Shown piece after piece: positions 9,668 through 19,900 of a DNA stretch of 64,000 bases. Within the stretch, counting starts at the first letter, position 1. Each line of letters opens with the position of its first letter. The DNA is from Porphyromonas sp. (lineage in GTDB: Bacteria > Bacteroidota > Bacteroidia > Bacteroidales > Porphyromonadaceae). The DNA lies in assembly GCA_022772085.1 (NCBI GenBank), contig JALFBN010000007.1, positions 186,001-250,000 on the forward strand, given 5' to 3'. A program made the translations under genes and the position numbers. The notes below the pieces were generated by a model. The model was given only the letters and a program-made list of their open reading frames with translations, ran no database searches and had not been told where the DNA came from.

Positions 9668-12448
9668 TTAAAGTACGATGTTCACGATGCGACCGGGCAC
9701 GACGATCACCTTCTTGGGTTGTTTCCCTTCGAGCCATTTGGCCGCTTCGGGCGCACCAAGTGCTTGAGCTTCTACCTCTTCTCGACTTGCCGAAGCCTCC
9801 ATCTCTAGGGTAAAGCGCACTTTTCCATTAAAACTTACGGGGTATTTTACCTTGCTTTCGATGATGTAACGTTCCTCAAACTTAGGCCAGGCCGCCTCTA
9901 CGATAGAGTGGTTGTTTCCGAGTTTTTGGTAGAGATGCTCCGTAAGGTGTGGAGCAAAGGGGCTGAGTACGATGAGGAGCGGCTCGAGGATGGTGCGGGA
10001 GGTGGTTTTTGCCTGTTGCAGTTCTCCGACACAAATCATGAAGGCAGAGACGGAGGTATTGAATGAGAACTGCTCAATGTCCTGCCCCACCTTGCGGATG
10101 AGCTTGTGCAATGATTTCATTTCGTCGGCGTTGGGCGTTGTATCTGTTACCACCCAATCTTCTCCCTGATAAAAGAGTCCGAGGAGTTTTTTTAGGAAGC
10201 GATGAACTCCGTCAATTCCCTTGGTATCCCAAGGTTTGCTCTGCTCTAGAGGGCCAAGGAACATCTCGTAGAGGCGCAATGTATCCGCCCCATATGATGC
10301 AATAATATCATCGGGATTGACCACATTGTACATTGACTTGCTCATTTTTTCTACCGCCCAACCACATTGGTAGCTGCCATCATCTTCGGTGATGAACTCG
10401 GCCGAAGCGTATTCGGGACGCCAGGAGCGGAAGGCTTCAAGCTCCAATTTGTCGTTGTGTACGAGGTTTACGTCTACATGGATTTCAGTCGTTTCGTATT
10501 GATCCTTTTTGCCTAATGAGACAAATGTATTGCTGTTTTTGATGCGGTACACAAAGTTGGACCTTCCTTGGATCATTCCTTGATTGACTAGCTTTCTGAA
10601 GGGTTCATCTTCGCACACGATGCCCAAGTCAAAAAGGAATTTATTCCAAAAACGGCTGTATATCAAGTGCCCCGTCGCGTGTTCTGTTCCCCCGATGTAG
10701 AGATCAACGTGATGCCAATAGCGATTGGCCTCTTCGCCCACGAGTGCCTGTTCGTTGTGCGGATCCATATAGCGGAGGTAGTAGGCACTACTGCCTGCAA
10801 AGCCGGGCATGGTGCTGAGTTCGTAGGGGAAGCCTTCGGGCGTGTGCCACTCGGCAGCTCTGCCTAGAGGTGGTTCTCCTGCTTCTGTGGGGAGGAATGC
10901 ATCCACCTCGGGGAGCTTCAACGGTAATTGATCGTCTGCAACAAGGGTGGGGATACCCTCCTTGTAGTAGATCGGAAACGGTTCTCCCCAGTAGCGTTGG
11001 CGACTGAAGATGGCATCGCGTAGGCGGTAGTTCACTTTGACTTTGCCGAGACCCTGCTTCTCGATGTAGCCGTTCATGGTCTTGATCGCTTCGGCAACCG
11101 TCAAGCCATCCAGGATACCACTATTGATTAGCGTGCCCTCTTTACCGGCTTTGGCATCCTCCCATAGTTGTGTGTCTGAAGCTGTTTCTCCAAAGGGAAG
11201 CACCACTTGTGTGATGGGGAGACCGAAGTGTCGTGCAAAGGCAAAGTCACGAGTATCGTGTGCAGGGACGGCCATAATAGCTCCTGTGCCGTAGCCTGCG
11301 AGTACATAGTCACTGATCCAGATGGGGATAATGGCATCAGTAAGCGGATTGCGTGCATAGGCTCCTGAAAAGACGCCCGTAACACGCCTATCGGCAATGC
11401 GTTCTCTTTCGGTTTTTCGTTTGGTTGCAAGGAGATACTCCTCTACGGCTCCTTTTTGCTCGGCAGAGGTGACTTGTTGTACCAATTCGCTCTCGGGAGC
11501 AAGTACCATAAATGAAACACCGTAGATCGTATCGGGACGTGTCGTAAAGACAGTAAATGTCAGGTTGCTCCCCTCTACCACGAAGTCCACTTCGGCTCCT
11601 TCGGATTTTCCAATCCAATTGCGCTGAGTCTCTTTGAGGGCTTCGGTCCATTCGAGGTGGTTGAGTGACGATAAAAGTCGCTCGGCATAGGCGGAGACAC
11701 GCAAGCACCACTGCTTCATCTTGCGTTGCTCCACGGGGTGTCCTCCACGGATGCTGACCCCCTCACTCACCTCGTCATTGGCGAGTACGGTGCCGAGTTC
11801 CGCACACCAATTGACCACAGACTCCCCAAGGTAAGCAAGTCTGTAGTGCATGAGAGCTTCACTCTTTTCAACTTCGCTATAAGCGTTCCATTCGTTGCTC
11901 GAAAATGATAGTGGGCTATTCGTATAGGCATGTAACCCTTCTGTCCCTCGGGTTTCAAAGTGATTGATCAGTGATTCTATGGGACGAGCGGATGCGCTTT
12001 CAGTGTCGTAATAGCTCTCAAAAAGGCGAGCAAAGACCCATTGTGTCCACTTGTAATAGGCAGGATCACTGGTGCGAACCTCTCGGCTCCAATCGTAGCT
12101 AAATCCGATTTTTTCGAGTTGTTCCCGATACCGTTTTATATTGACTTCAGTTGTGACTTCGGGGTGCTGTCCAGTTTGTATGGCATATTGCTCTGCCGGG
12201 AGCCCGAAGGCATCGTAACCCATGGGGTGCAGTACGGAGTAGCCATTGAGACGTTTGTATCGAGAGAATATATCCGAGGCAATGTATCCCAATGGGTGAC
12301 CCACATGAAGCCCTGCTCCCGAAGGATAGGGAAACATGTCAAGTACGTAAAAAGGCGGTTTATTGGGATTTTCGGTTACCTTATAGATATCATGCTCTCG
12401 CCAAAAGGCCTGCACTTGAGCTTCTATTTCCGCGAATTTATAGTCCAT
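9668..12448 (-). CDS. leuS: Leucine-tRNA ligase
   Basis: A 926-residue class Ia aminoacyl-tRNA synthetase that charges tRNA-Leu. Seen: HIGH-type motif in [16 protein letters not shown] at about 40-55, the large CP1 editing domain with the Thr-rich segment [15 protein letters not shown] and an Asp in [16 protein letters not shown] in [15 protein letters not shown] near residue 701, and an anticodon-binding helical C-terminus. Length matches bacterial LeuRS of the Bacteroidetes type. The ATG at 12448 is preferred because a -7 box TAATTTTG lies 20 nt upstream. Confidence 0.97.
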   Translation of the reverse strand: MDYKFAEIEAQVQAFWREHDIYKVTENPNKPPFYVLDMFPYPSGAGLHVGHPLGYIASDIFSRYKRLNGYSVLHPMGYDAFGLPAEQYAIQTGQHPEVTTEVNIKRYREQLEKIGFSYDWSREVRTSDPAYYKWTQWVFARLFESYYDTESASARPIESLINHFETRGTEGLHAYTNSPLSFSSNEWNAYSEVEKSEALMHYRLAYLGESVVNWCAELGTVLANDEVSEGVSIRGGHPVEQRKMKQWCLRVSAYAERLLSSLNHLEWTEALKETQRNWIGKSEGAEVDFVVEGSNLTFTVFTTRPDTIYGVSFMVLAPESELVQQVTSAEQKGAVEEYLLATKRKTERERIADRRVTGVFSGAYARNPLTDAIIPIWISDYVLAGYGTGAIMAVPAHDTRDFAFARHFGLPITQVVLPFGETASDTQLWEDAKAGKEGTLINSGILDGLTVAEAIKTMNGYIEKQGLGKVKVNYRLRDAIFSRQRYWGEPFPIYYKEGIPTLVADDQLPLKLPEVDAFLPTEAGEPPLGRAAEWHTPEGFPYELSTMPGFAGSSAYYLRYMDPHNEQALVGEEANRYWHHVDLYIGGTEHATGHLIYSRFWNKFLFDLGIVCEDEPFRKLVNQGMIQGRSNFVYRIKNSNTFVSLGKKDQYETTEIHVDVNLVHNDKLELEAFRSWRPEYASAEFITEDDGSYQCGWAVEKMSKSMYNVVNPDDIIASYGADTLRLYEMFLGPLEQSKPWDTKGIDGVHRFLKKLLGLFYQGEDWVVTDTTPNADEMKSLHKLIRKVGQDIEQFSFNTSVSAFMICVGELQQAKTTSRTILEPLLIVLSPFAPHLTEHLYQKLGNNHSIVEAAWPKFEERYIIESKVKYPVSFNGKVRFTLEMEASASREEVEAQALGAPEAAKWLEGKQPKKVIVVPGRIVNIVL

Positions 12449-12467
12449 AGCAATCTGAATTTGCTTG

Positions 12468-12475
12468 CAAAATTA
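12468..12475 (-). promoter_or_regulatory. Candidate -7 box for leuS
   Basis: TAATTTTG on the minus strand matches TAnnTTTG and lies 20 nt upstream of the leuS ATG. No well-placed -33 element was seen. Confidence 0.45.
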
Positions 12476-12600
12476 CTACAAACAAATGGATTGCCGGTGC
12501 CTTGCTAAATCTCTTTTGGGCAATAGCTCTATGCTTCTTGCCCAGAACTTTTTGAACTCCTGCCCGGGAAATTCCGAATCGGAGGCCTGCATTTTTGCGA

Positions 12601-13758
12601 CTATAAGGTGATTTTGTAGGATTCATTCCCGATCTGTAGGAGGTAGACCCCTTGGGATAGGGTATAGCTGGCACTTGAGGTCCACTGTTTCAGTAATGTC
12701 CCCTCTTTGTCATAAAGGCGTGCTGTGCTATTCGTTGGGAGGTTGAGCATGAGCGTATTACCAACGAGGCGATAGGGGCGATGCTCGGAGGGTAAAGCCA
12801 TTCTAACTTCTTCCAGGTCACTTATAGACTCAATGCGACGGGCAACCTTTTGCCAAAAGGGTGATTGCGTATAGAGGTGTATCGCCTCTTGTGGCACATA
12901 AAGATGTAGGGGGTGTATGCCGAGAGGGATGGTTTGAGGCTCTACATGAGGGGGAAATACACTACGTATAATCAGAGTGTCTAGGGGAGAGCCGACCCAC
13001 GGAAGTCCTTCGAGTTGTGTGATGGTTCCGGGGAGATCCAAAGTGATGAGGGAGGAGCAATCCCGGAATGCATCTTGTCCGATGCTGGTCACCCCTTTGA
13101 GGATTTGTAGATGTGTGACGTAAGGACTCATGGCAAAGGCGTAACGTCCGATTCGTATGACCTCCGTCGGAAGGCTCGGTTGCGCCTCTAGCGTTCCACT
13201 TGGATAGAGCAAGAGGGTGCGATGACGGAGGTCTACGAGGCAACGATCTTGCACGCTTAGGTACTCTGAACCCTCGGCTACGTGGATCTCATTGATGGCT
13301 CGCCCGACGATCGCCCCTTCGGCATAGTCCCTCAGTGTACTCGGCAAATGGAGCTCTGTGTATATACCATCGAAGAGGGCCCATTGCTCAAGGCTTTCGA
13401 GTCCACTGTTGAAAGAGATCTTTTTGAGATAGGGACAATAAAAAGCTCCCGAGGCGATATGTTTTAGGGTAGGAGGGAGTAGGAGCTCTTCTAAGAAAGG
13501 AAAACCTGCAACATGACCTAGTGAATCCAAATAGTAGGTAGCTCCCGAAGCGATGGTGTCAATGCCTCGGAGTACGGGATCAAGGCTCATGTTAAGGGTT
13601 GCATTCATACCTTTCCATGTCCAAAGTGTATGCCCATCGGGACTGACTGAATAGGATTCACTCGGTAGAGCCAAGTCGATAACCTGTCCCTTTAGAGAGG
13701 GCGATAGTAGAAAAAGTATCGGGAGGATGATGCGATGTAGTCGGTTGTACTGATTCAT
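12601..13758 (-). CDS. Secreted BspA-type leucine-rich repeat protein with T9SS-like tail
   Basis: A 385-residue protein with a signal peptide (HRIILPILFLLSPSLKGQ). About eight BspA-type (LRR_5) repeats follow, for example TIASGATYYLDS, HIASGAFYCPYLKKISF, SIGQDAFRDCSSLITLDLP, with the typical pattern I-x-x-x-A-F-x-x-C/S-x-x-L. The last roughly 60 residues (NTLMLNLPTNSTARLYDKEG, then QGVYLLQIGNESYKITL) look like a type A T9SS C-terminal sorting domain, so the protein is probably exported and anchored at the cell surface. Relatives include BspA and other surface-binding LRR proteins. The start overlaps the stop of the kinase-like gene by 4 nt (ATGA), so translation is probably coupled. Confidence 0.8.
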   Translation of the reverse strand: MNQYNRLHRIILPILFLLSPSLKGQVIDLALPSESYSVSPDGHTLWTWKGMNATLNMSLDPVLRGIDTIASGATYYLDSLGHVAGFPFLEELLLPPTLKHIASGAFYCPYLKKISFNSGLESLEQWALFDGIYTELHLPSTLRDYAEGAIVGRAINEIHVAEGSEYLSVQDRCLVDLRHRTLLLYPSGTLEAQPSLPTEVIRIGRYAFAMSPYVTHLQILKGVTSIGQDAFRDCSSLITLDLPGTITQLEGLPWVGSPLDTLIIRSVFPPHVEPQTIPLGIHPLHLYVPQEAIHLYTQSPFWQKVARRIESISDLEEVRMALPSEHRPYRLVGNTLMLNLPTNSTARLYDKEGTLLKQWTSSASYTLSQGVYLLQIGNESYKITL

Positions 13759-14645
13759 AGTGGAAGGAATCGTTCGGGTGTGGTATGGGCCAGGTTGCGC
13801 CTTTCCAAAGCTTCACGGAAGAGTTGTTCCAGGCGTTTGAAGTAGGGATCATAGGGGAGAGTGGAGAGAGCTTGGAGGGCTTTGGATTTCTCAGGATAGA
13901 TGAAGTCTTTGGCCTGTAATAGCAGGTGTCGATCTCCTCCAAAATCCCTAAAAAGTGTAGGAGAAAGGACCAGGGCGCGTAGCGACAGGGCAATAACACT
14001 CAGTGCAAAGTCGCCCGCATGTTCATTGAAGTCTGTGGATTGGTAGAGAGGATGTGTGTAATCGGGATTGCCTTCTTCCCGTGGTGGTTCACCCTGCATG
14101 GTAGGAATGTACAAGCCGTCGTAGTCCAAAAGCACCAATTCGCCTTGGGGGCGAATGCGCAGATTGTCGCTCTTGAGATCGCCGTGTGCAAAGGATTGCC
14201 GTCGAAGCCAGCAGGCAAAGAGCCCAAAGTCGTGGGACAACTTCTCCAACCTTTCGGGGGCATCAATCCATTTCCGTACGTAGTTGACAAGACTATCTCC
14301 TTCGACCCATGGTAATAGCACAATGGGGTAGTATTGCCCCTGGCAGTAGCATTCGTTTTCATAAAGATGTAGAGGGAGGAGGTAGGGTGATGAGATGGAG
14401 GTTAGGTATTCGATGATGGCACGGCAACTCGTTAGGCGTCGCTCTTGGTCGGCCACATAGCACTTCATAGCCCACTCTTGGCCCGGATCGTCAATGCTCC
14501 GCATCCTAAAGACTACGGAATAACTTCCCGTTTCTTGCTCAACCTCCCCCGTGGCTGTGAGTACGGGTTCTAGGCGAAGACTTCGTAGAGGGCCTTCACG
14601 AGAGGTAAGTAATGCTGTTTGATACTCCTCTACCGTCGGAAACAT
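13755..14645 (-). CDS. Protein-kinase-fold protein
   Basis: A protein of about 296 residues with kinase-fold motifs (numbering from ATG 14645): invariant Lys about 61 in EWAMKCY, a hinge near IVLLPWVEGDSLVNYV, catalytic loop HGDLKSDN at about 154-161, and DYDG at about 174 in place of DFG. Known relatives in Bacteroidetes are cytoplasmic Ser/Thr-type or small-molecule kinases of unknown target. The frame extends upstream to a TTG at 14705, but the ATG at 14645 (MFPTVEEYQ) is the more usual start. The stop overlaps the start of a secreted LRR protein gene, an unusual pairing of a cytoplasmic kinase with a surface protein. Confidence 0.75.
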   Translation of the reverse strand: MFPTVEEYQTALLTSREGPLRSLRLEPVLTATGEVEQETGSYSVVFRMRSIDDPGQEWAMKCYVADQERRLTSCRAIIEYLTSISSPYLLPLHLYENECYCQGQYYPIVLLPWVEGDSLVNYVRKWIDAPERLEKLSHDFGLFACWLRRQSFAHGDLKSDNLRIRPQGELVLLDYDGLYIPTMQGEPPREEGNPDYTHPLYQSTDFNEHAGDFALSVIALSLRALVLSPTLFRDFGGDRHLLLQAKDFIYPEKSKALQALSTLPYDPYFKRLEQLFREALERRNLAHTTPERFLPL

Positions 14646-14792
14646 TGTTCGATAGGATTGAGTTTGAAAAGGATTGCCCTTTTTGAGGGAAGAGGGAGAG
14701 GACAACTCTCCTTGTCGGGGTCGCCTCTCGCCTCCAGGTCACTGCTCTATTCGTTGCCTTGATTGTTGGAAAAGAGCAAAAGAGGGCACCGC

Positions 14793-15413
14793 TTACTGAT
14801 GAAGTATTTCGATAACTTTCATCAAGTTGTCGATGAAGAATTTGATAGATACCGCAAGCAGGATAACGCCGAAGAACTTACGAAGTACGAAGATCCCGCC
14901 CTTGCCGAGCCAGCGTTCGAGGGGATCAACGAATTTGAGCATGAGGAATATCAGGGCAGATACAGCCAGTACGGCCACAAAAATGTTAGAGTAAGCAACT
15001 CCTTGCGCCACGAGTGTAAGTAGAGCGGTAAAGGAGGCGGCTCCTGCAAATAGAGGGAATACGAGAGGTACGATGTTGGCGTTGCCTTCAGGACCATCGT
15101 CCTTGAAAACTTGAATGCCAAAGAGCATCTCCACTGCCAATACGAAGAGTACAATGGACCCGGCGACAGCAAAGCTCTGGGTGTCTACACCGAAGATGTT
15201 AAGCATCGGTTCGCCGATAAAGAGGAACGCTAGTAGCATCACCCAAGACCAAAGTGTAACGGTCGGAGGACTGATTTTTTGCCCCTTGTCTTTGAGGCTT
15301 AGCACAACGGGAATTGCGCCCACGACGTCCACCGCTATAAACAGAGTCATAAAGGCACGTCCTGCCTCCCCAAAATTAAATGCCGATAAGTCGGCTAAGA
15401 ATTTATCCCACAT
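14793..15413 (-). CDS. MarC family integral membrane protein
   Basis: A 206-residue protein with six predicted membrane helices. Seen: AFMTLFIAVDVVGAIPVVLS near the N-terminus, VAGSIVLFVLAVEMLFG, the conserved VPLVFPLFAGAASFTALLT, and a C-terminal FFGVILLAVSIKFFIDNL, all typical of the MarC/YchE/YhgN family. MarC proteins were once tied to multiple antibiotic resistance, a link later withdrawn; their function is unknown. It lies downstream of tgt on the same strand with a 162-nt gap that holds no gene. Confidence 0.88.
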   Translation of the reverse strand: MWDKFLADLSAFNFGEAGRAFMTLFIAVDVVGAIPVVLSLKDKGQKISPPTVTLWSWVMLLAFLFIGEPMLNIFGVDTQSFAVAGSIVLFVLAVEMLFGIQVFKDDGPEGNANIVPLVFPLFAGAASFTALLTLVAQGVAYSNIFVAVLAVSALIFLMLKFVDPLERWLGKGGIFVLRKFFGVILLAVSIKFFIDNLMKVIEILHQ

Positions 15414-15575
15414 AACACTAACTATAATATTTATACCAAGCCTCGTTCTGTGATCTCCCTACCAATCAATTGAGAGCGAAGCGAATTTCTTTTTTCTTTG
15501 CTCCTCTGTCTTTTCGATATACGAGGAGGAGCGAGCCAGAGGGGAGTCCTTGTCTGACTTCTTCCCCCTCCGAAG

Positions 15576-16703
15576 CTAGAGCCTACGACTGAGCTCTGGT
15601 AAGACCCCGGCTTTCCATTCTGTGAAGCGATCTTCGGCAAGTGCCTTGCGAGCCTCCCCGACCAACCACAAATAGAATGATACATTGTGGAGCGAGGCAA
15701 GCGTAAGTCCCGTAAGCTCCTCCGCCTTAAACAAATGGTGCAGATATGCCAACGAATATCGTTCGTCAATGGGATGTGCTCCGCCCTTGTCGATGGGATC
15801 GAAGCATTCGCGCCATTTTGCATTTTTGATATTGATGGTACCATGTCGGGTAAAGAGCATTCCATTGCGTCCGTTACGGGTCGGCATGATACAGTCGAAC
15901 ATATCCACTCCGCGTTCAATTCCCTCCAGTAGATTTTGAGGAGTGCCGACGCCCATCAGATAGCGAGGCTTATCCCGAGGGAGGATGGTATTGGTTAGTT
16001 CGATCATCTCATACATTTTTTCGGTAGGTTCGCCTACAGCGAGTCCTCCGATGGCGTTGCCATCCGCCCCGAGAGCCGCAATGTTCTCTGCAGCCCTGCG
16101 CCTTAAGTCCGGGTAAATACACCCTTGCACGATGGGGAATAGAGACTGTTGGTAGCCGTAAAGGGGCTCTGTATCGGCCAAATGTGTACGACAACGTGCC
16201 AGCCAACGCTCGGTAATGTCAAGCGACTTACGTGCGTATTCGTACGTAGCATCCCCGGGGCAACATTCGTCAAAAGCCATGATAATATCAGCACCGATTA
16301 CCCGTTCAATGTCCATAACACGCTCGGGAGAGAAGAGGTGGCGTGAGCCATCAATATGCGAAGCAAATGTGACCCCCTCTTCGGTGATCTTGCGACGATG
16401 TGCTAGTGAAAAGACCTGAAACCCTCCGCTATCGGTGAGTATGGGCTTTTGCCAAGTACCGAACTTATGCAACCCTCCGACCCTACGTAATACCTCCAAT
16501 CCCGGGCGAAGGTAGAGGTGGTAGGTATTGCCTAAGATAATTTGTGCACCTGTGGTCTCCATTTGTTCCATGGTGAGGGCCTTGACGGCTCCCGCTGTGC
16601 CAACAGGCATAAATATGGGAGTTTCGATCACTCCATGGTCTGTGGTGAGGCGTCCCAGTCGGGCGGCACTTTTTGGGTCGTTGCGTAAAACTTCGTACTT
16701 CAT
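15576..16703 (-). CDS. tgt: Queuine tRNA-ribosyltransferase
   Basis: Bacterial TGT exchanges G34 for preQ1 in tRNAs with GUN anticodons. Seen: GTAGAVKALTMEQM, catalytic Asp in ILTDSGGFQVFSLA, the second Asp in GVDMFDCIMPTRNGRNG, and the C-terminal zinc region, here with reduced Cys content (LAYLHHLFKAEE retained). Length of 375 residues is normal. The longer TTG-started frame from 16721 is rejected because a -7 promoter box (TACTTTTG, 16718-16711) overlaps it; the ATG at 16703 gives MKYEVLRNDPKS. The transcript would be leaderless or nearly so. Confidence 0.95.
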   Translation of the reverse strand: MKYEVLRNDPKSAARLGRLTTDHGVIETPIFMPVGTAGAVKALTMEQMETTGAQIILGNTYHLYLRPGLEVLRRVGGLHKFGTWQKPILTDSGGFQVFSLAHRRKITEEGVTFASHIDGSRHLFSPERVMDIERVIGADIIMAFDECCPGDATYEYARKSLDITERWLARCRTHLADTEPLYGYQQSLFPIVQGCIYPDLRRRAAENIAALGADGNAIGGLAVGEPTEKMYEMIELTNTILPRDKPRYLMGVGTPQNLLEGIERGVDMFDCIMPTRNGRNGMLFTRHGTINIKNAKWRECFDPIDKGGAHPIDERYSLAYLHHLFKAEELTGLTLASLHNVSFYLWLVGEARKALAEDRFTEWKAGVLPELSRRL

Positions 16704-16710
16704 CGGACTA

Positions 16711-16718
16711 CAAAAGTA
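16711..16718 (-). promoter_or_regulatory. -7 box of the tgt promoter
   Basis: TACTTTTG on the minus strand is a perfect TAnnTTTG. It ends 7 nt before the tgt ATG, so the predicted transcription start falls almost on the start codon. Confidence 0.55.
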
Positions 16719-16914
16719 CAAAATAGAGAACTATTCTGTGGAGCATCTGATAATGTCCACCTTCTTCTGCTCTTGAAGATTACTCTATCTATAGGTATTT
16801 CAATTTGGCTATGTCATTTTTTTTTTTTCTTTGACCCGAAATTAATTCTAAAAATAAACAGGTAGAGGTCGTTGAGGGATTCGTCTTTCATGCGACTCTG
16901 TAAATTGTGTTGTA

Positions 16915-19900
16915 ATGAGAAGATTTGTTTGCATGCTAGGAGCCTTGCTTGCGTCTTTGATGGTATTGTTGGCGCAACAAACTCAAGTCGCTCCTTTGGA
17001 AATGTATGCCCCTATCAGGACAGGTACTTCCTCCATAGAGGTAGGAAAAGAGTATGTACTGGCTACTCGGGTGTGGAATCTGGGTACATCTACATGGAAA
17101 GGAGGGCTATACCTAAAGATCAATGGTGAGGATGTCGCTTCAGAGTCTGCTACTATCTCTGGTGGTAAGACGCAAGCTTTTCGGATTCGATGCCGGTGGA
17201 GACCTTCGCGAGCCGGACGCTACAAAGTAGAACTTTTTTATCAAACCAATGAAAAAGGGAGAGGACGACTGGTTCCTCCCGGTAAGCACTCCAATCCTCA
17301 GTATCTAGATGTAGTGGGAGGGCAGGCACCGCAAGCAAAACTCCATCTTCTGAGGAATGCGGGCTTTGGACGTACTACCATAGAGCTTGGTCAGTCTTCT
17401 CGTTATGTAGCCTCTATCGGTAATAGTGGAGACAAAGATTGGTCGGGTGTACTTTACCTCAAGAGTGAAGGAAAGGATATATATCACTGGTCGGTAGATA
17501 TAAAAGAAGGACGTCATCAGGATGTTGTTTTCGATTATAAACCTACTCAGATTGGTACAAAGGAATATACGCTATATGCTCAAGAAGGAGGTCGAGGTCC
17601 TGGTTCCATTATAGATGGAAATGGATATTCCAACTCTGCTAGGCTTTCTGTTACAGTTGTATCTAAGGCAAAAATCAAATTGTCACGCTCCATGGGATTC
17701 TCGGGAGGAGTGACAACGTTAGAACAGGGGAAAAGCTATCGCTTCACGGCAACAGTCGTCAGTGACAAGGATTGGTCAGGTGCATTTTTCTTGAAGAATG
17801 GAGACCATGATGTTTCTAGTTGGACAGCAGACTTGAAAAAAGGGATTAGCCATACCATTTCGTTTGACTATACGCCCACAAGTGCTGGCACACAGACTCT
17901 TAAGCTATACGCTCAAGATGGAGGTCATGGAGATGGCTATATCGTGGATCGCAATGGCTACTCCAATCCTATCCGCATTACTGTTAAGGCTTCTTCAGCA
18001 CAAGAGTCTTTGCAGATGCAGAGTGCTATACGGATTTATCCTGAGGGAGAAAGCTCCCCTTCCCAATCAATTACCAAAGGGAAAAAGTGCATCGTTAAGG
18101 TTTCGATCTATAATAAAAGGGCTAGGGCTTATGAGGGGGCTCTATGCCTAAAGGATCTGAATAAGGATAATATATTGCTTTACTTTACTCCCAATCCTGC
18201 GAAAATTTCAGCAAAAGCTATAAGGCAAATAGAGGGAACTTTCGTGGCACGAACGAGTGGAAGTTTTCGATATGGATTGTTCTATAAAGAGGAAAATCGT
18301 TGGTTGCCCGTGCAGGGACAAGGCACACTGTCACCGGAAATTAATTTCACGATAGATTCGACTCCACAATCCCATAATTATAAACTTATGGGAACCTCTA
18401 CTCCTATTGTGAAGAAAGCCGGAGTACAAGTGAATAATGTAGAAGTTGGAACTTCTTATAATGTAACGTGTCCGATTAAAAATGAGGGGAGAGATGCTTT
18501 CTCCGGAGAGATCTGTCTCCGACGAGTGCATGACCGAAAGGTATTGCAAACGAAGTCTGTATCTAAAATATCTTCCGGGCATACCGAAAAGGTAAGTGTC
18601 GCTTTTACTCCTACAGAAGCCGATTACAATAAAACAAAAGCAACGCAATATGAGCTATGTAGTAAGCTACCTACGGGAGCGTGGAGTGTGATACCGAATA
18701 CAACATTCTCAATAAGTATTGTACATAAATCAGAGACAGGAAACTACAACTTAGGAGTAAAAATACGAAAACTGACTCCCGATATCAATGAACTCGTCCC
18801 CAAAAAGGGAGATCGAAAGACGATTCTATTTTATACTTTCCGTATTCTAGATGCCAAGGATAAGCCCGTCACAGGTGTTAAACTAAATGCTAAATTATCG
18901 ACCTCTTCCTCTGGTGAAAATGGTGCTATTGTGCAGTCTAGCCTATCCGATGTAGATGGTTATGTGACTCTTGCAGTGCCTTTAGAATCCTATATCACGC
19001 AAGTAGGAGTACCCTATTATTTTACTTGCTTGGGTGTGCATACTCCGGCTGGAAAGCAAATAAAACTTGTTGATAATGAGTTTTGTGATCCTTTCACGAT
19101 ACAGAGAGAGGAGAATCTATTCTCTTTGAAATCCCTCAAAATAACATTGGAAGAAGACTTCAAAAGGAAAACAAAAAAGAAAGGAAATGAGGTCGTAGAG
19201 GGAAAAATAGATCTTGGCATTAAGCCCAAGTTTAGCATGTCTTGGGAGCGAGAGAATGGACGCTTCGTAAACCCTTCTGCTTCTTTTGGGGCAGAGGGTA
19301 GCCTCGGAGCCTCCGGAAAGATCTTAACTCCGGAGAAAAACCGTAAGGAAATAAAGGAGGCGACAGTAGCATTTAGTGCCGGAGCAGAAGTGGGGCTTAA
19401 GGTCGGTCTTGAGGGAGAGGTAGAGATGAATCAAGATCTACTGGTTGATGCGCCTCTCTATTTTACGGAGATTACATGTCGTTTGGCAAGTCAATTGGTA
19501 AATAGCTTAGGTGGACGCTGGAGTAGCGGAATTGGGAATTACCTGGAGTCCTACGCCGATGATATGGCAAAAGTCCGAGACCAATTGGATGAAACGACTT
19601 CGGATGTTTCTGCTGGTGTGAAGGTTAGTGGTGATCTCGGAGGGCATGCGCAGATTGAGTGCTTGGAAAAACTGATGAGGAAAAATCAAGCTCCCGTATT
19701 CCAAGATATATTCTCTCTGAAGGGTAAGGCTGAGTATAAGTTTACCAACAAATTCCACAATTCTTCCATTCCATCCAACTGTACCCAAACGTTGTTGAGC
19801 CAATTGAAATTTATGGTAGAGGGTGACAATGCGTTTGGATATAGCAAGAGAGAGATGAACGAGATGCTAAAGAAGTGCTATGGAGCCGGCTTCAATGGAA

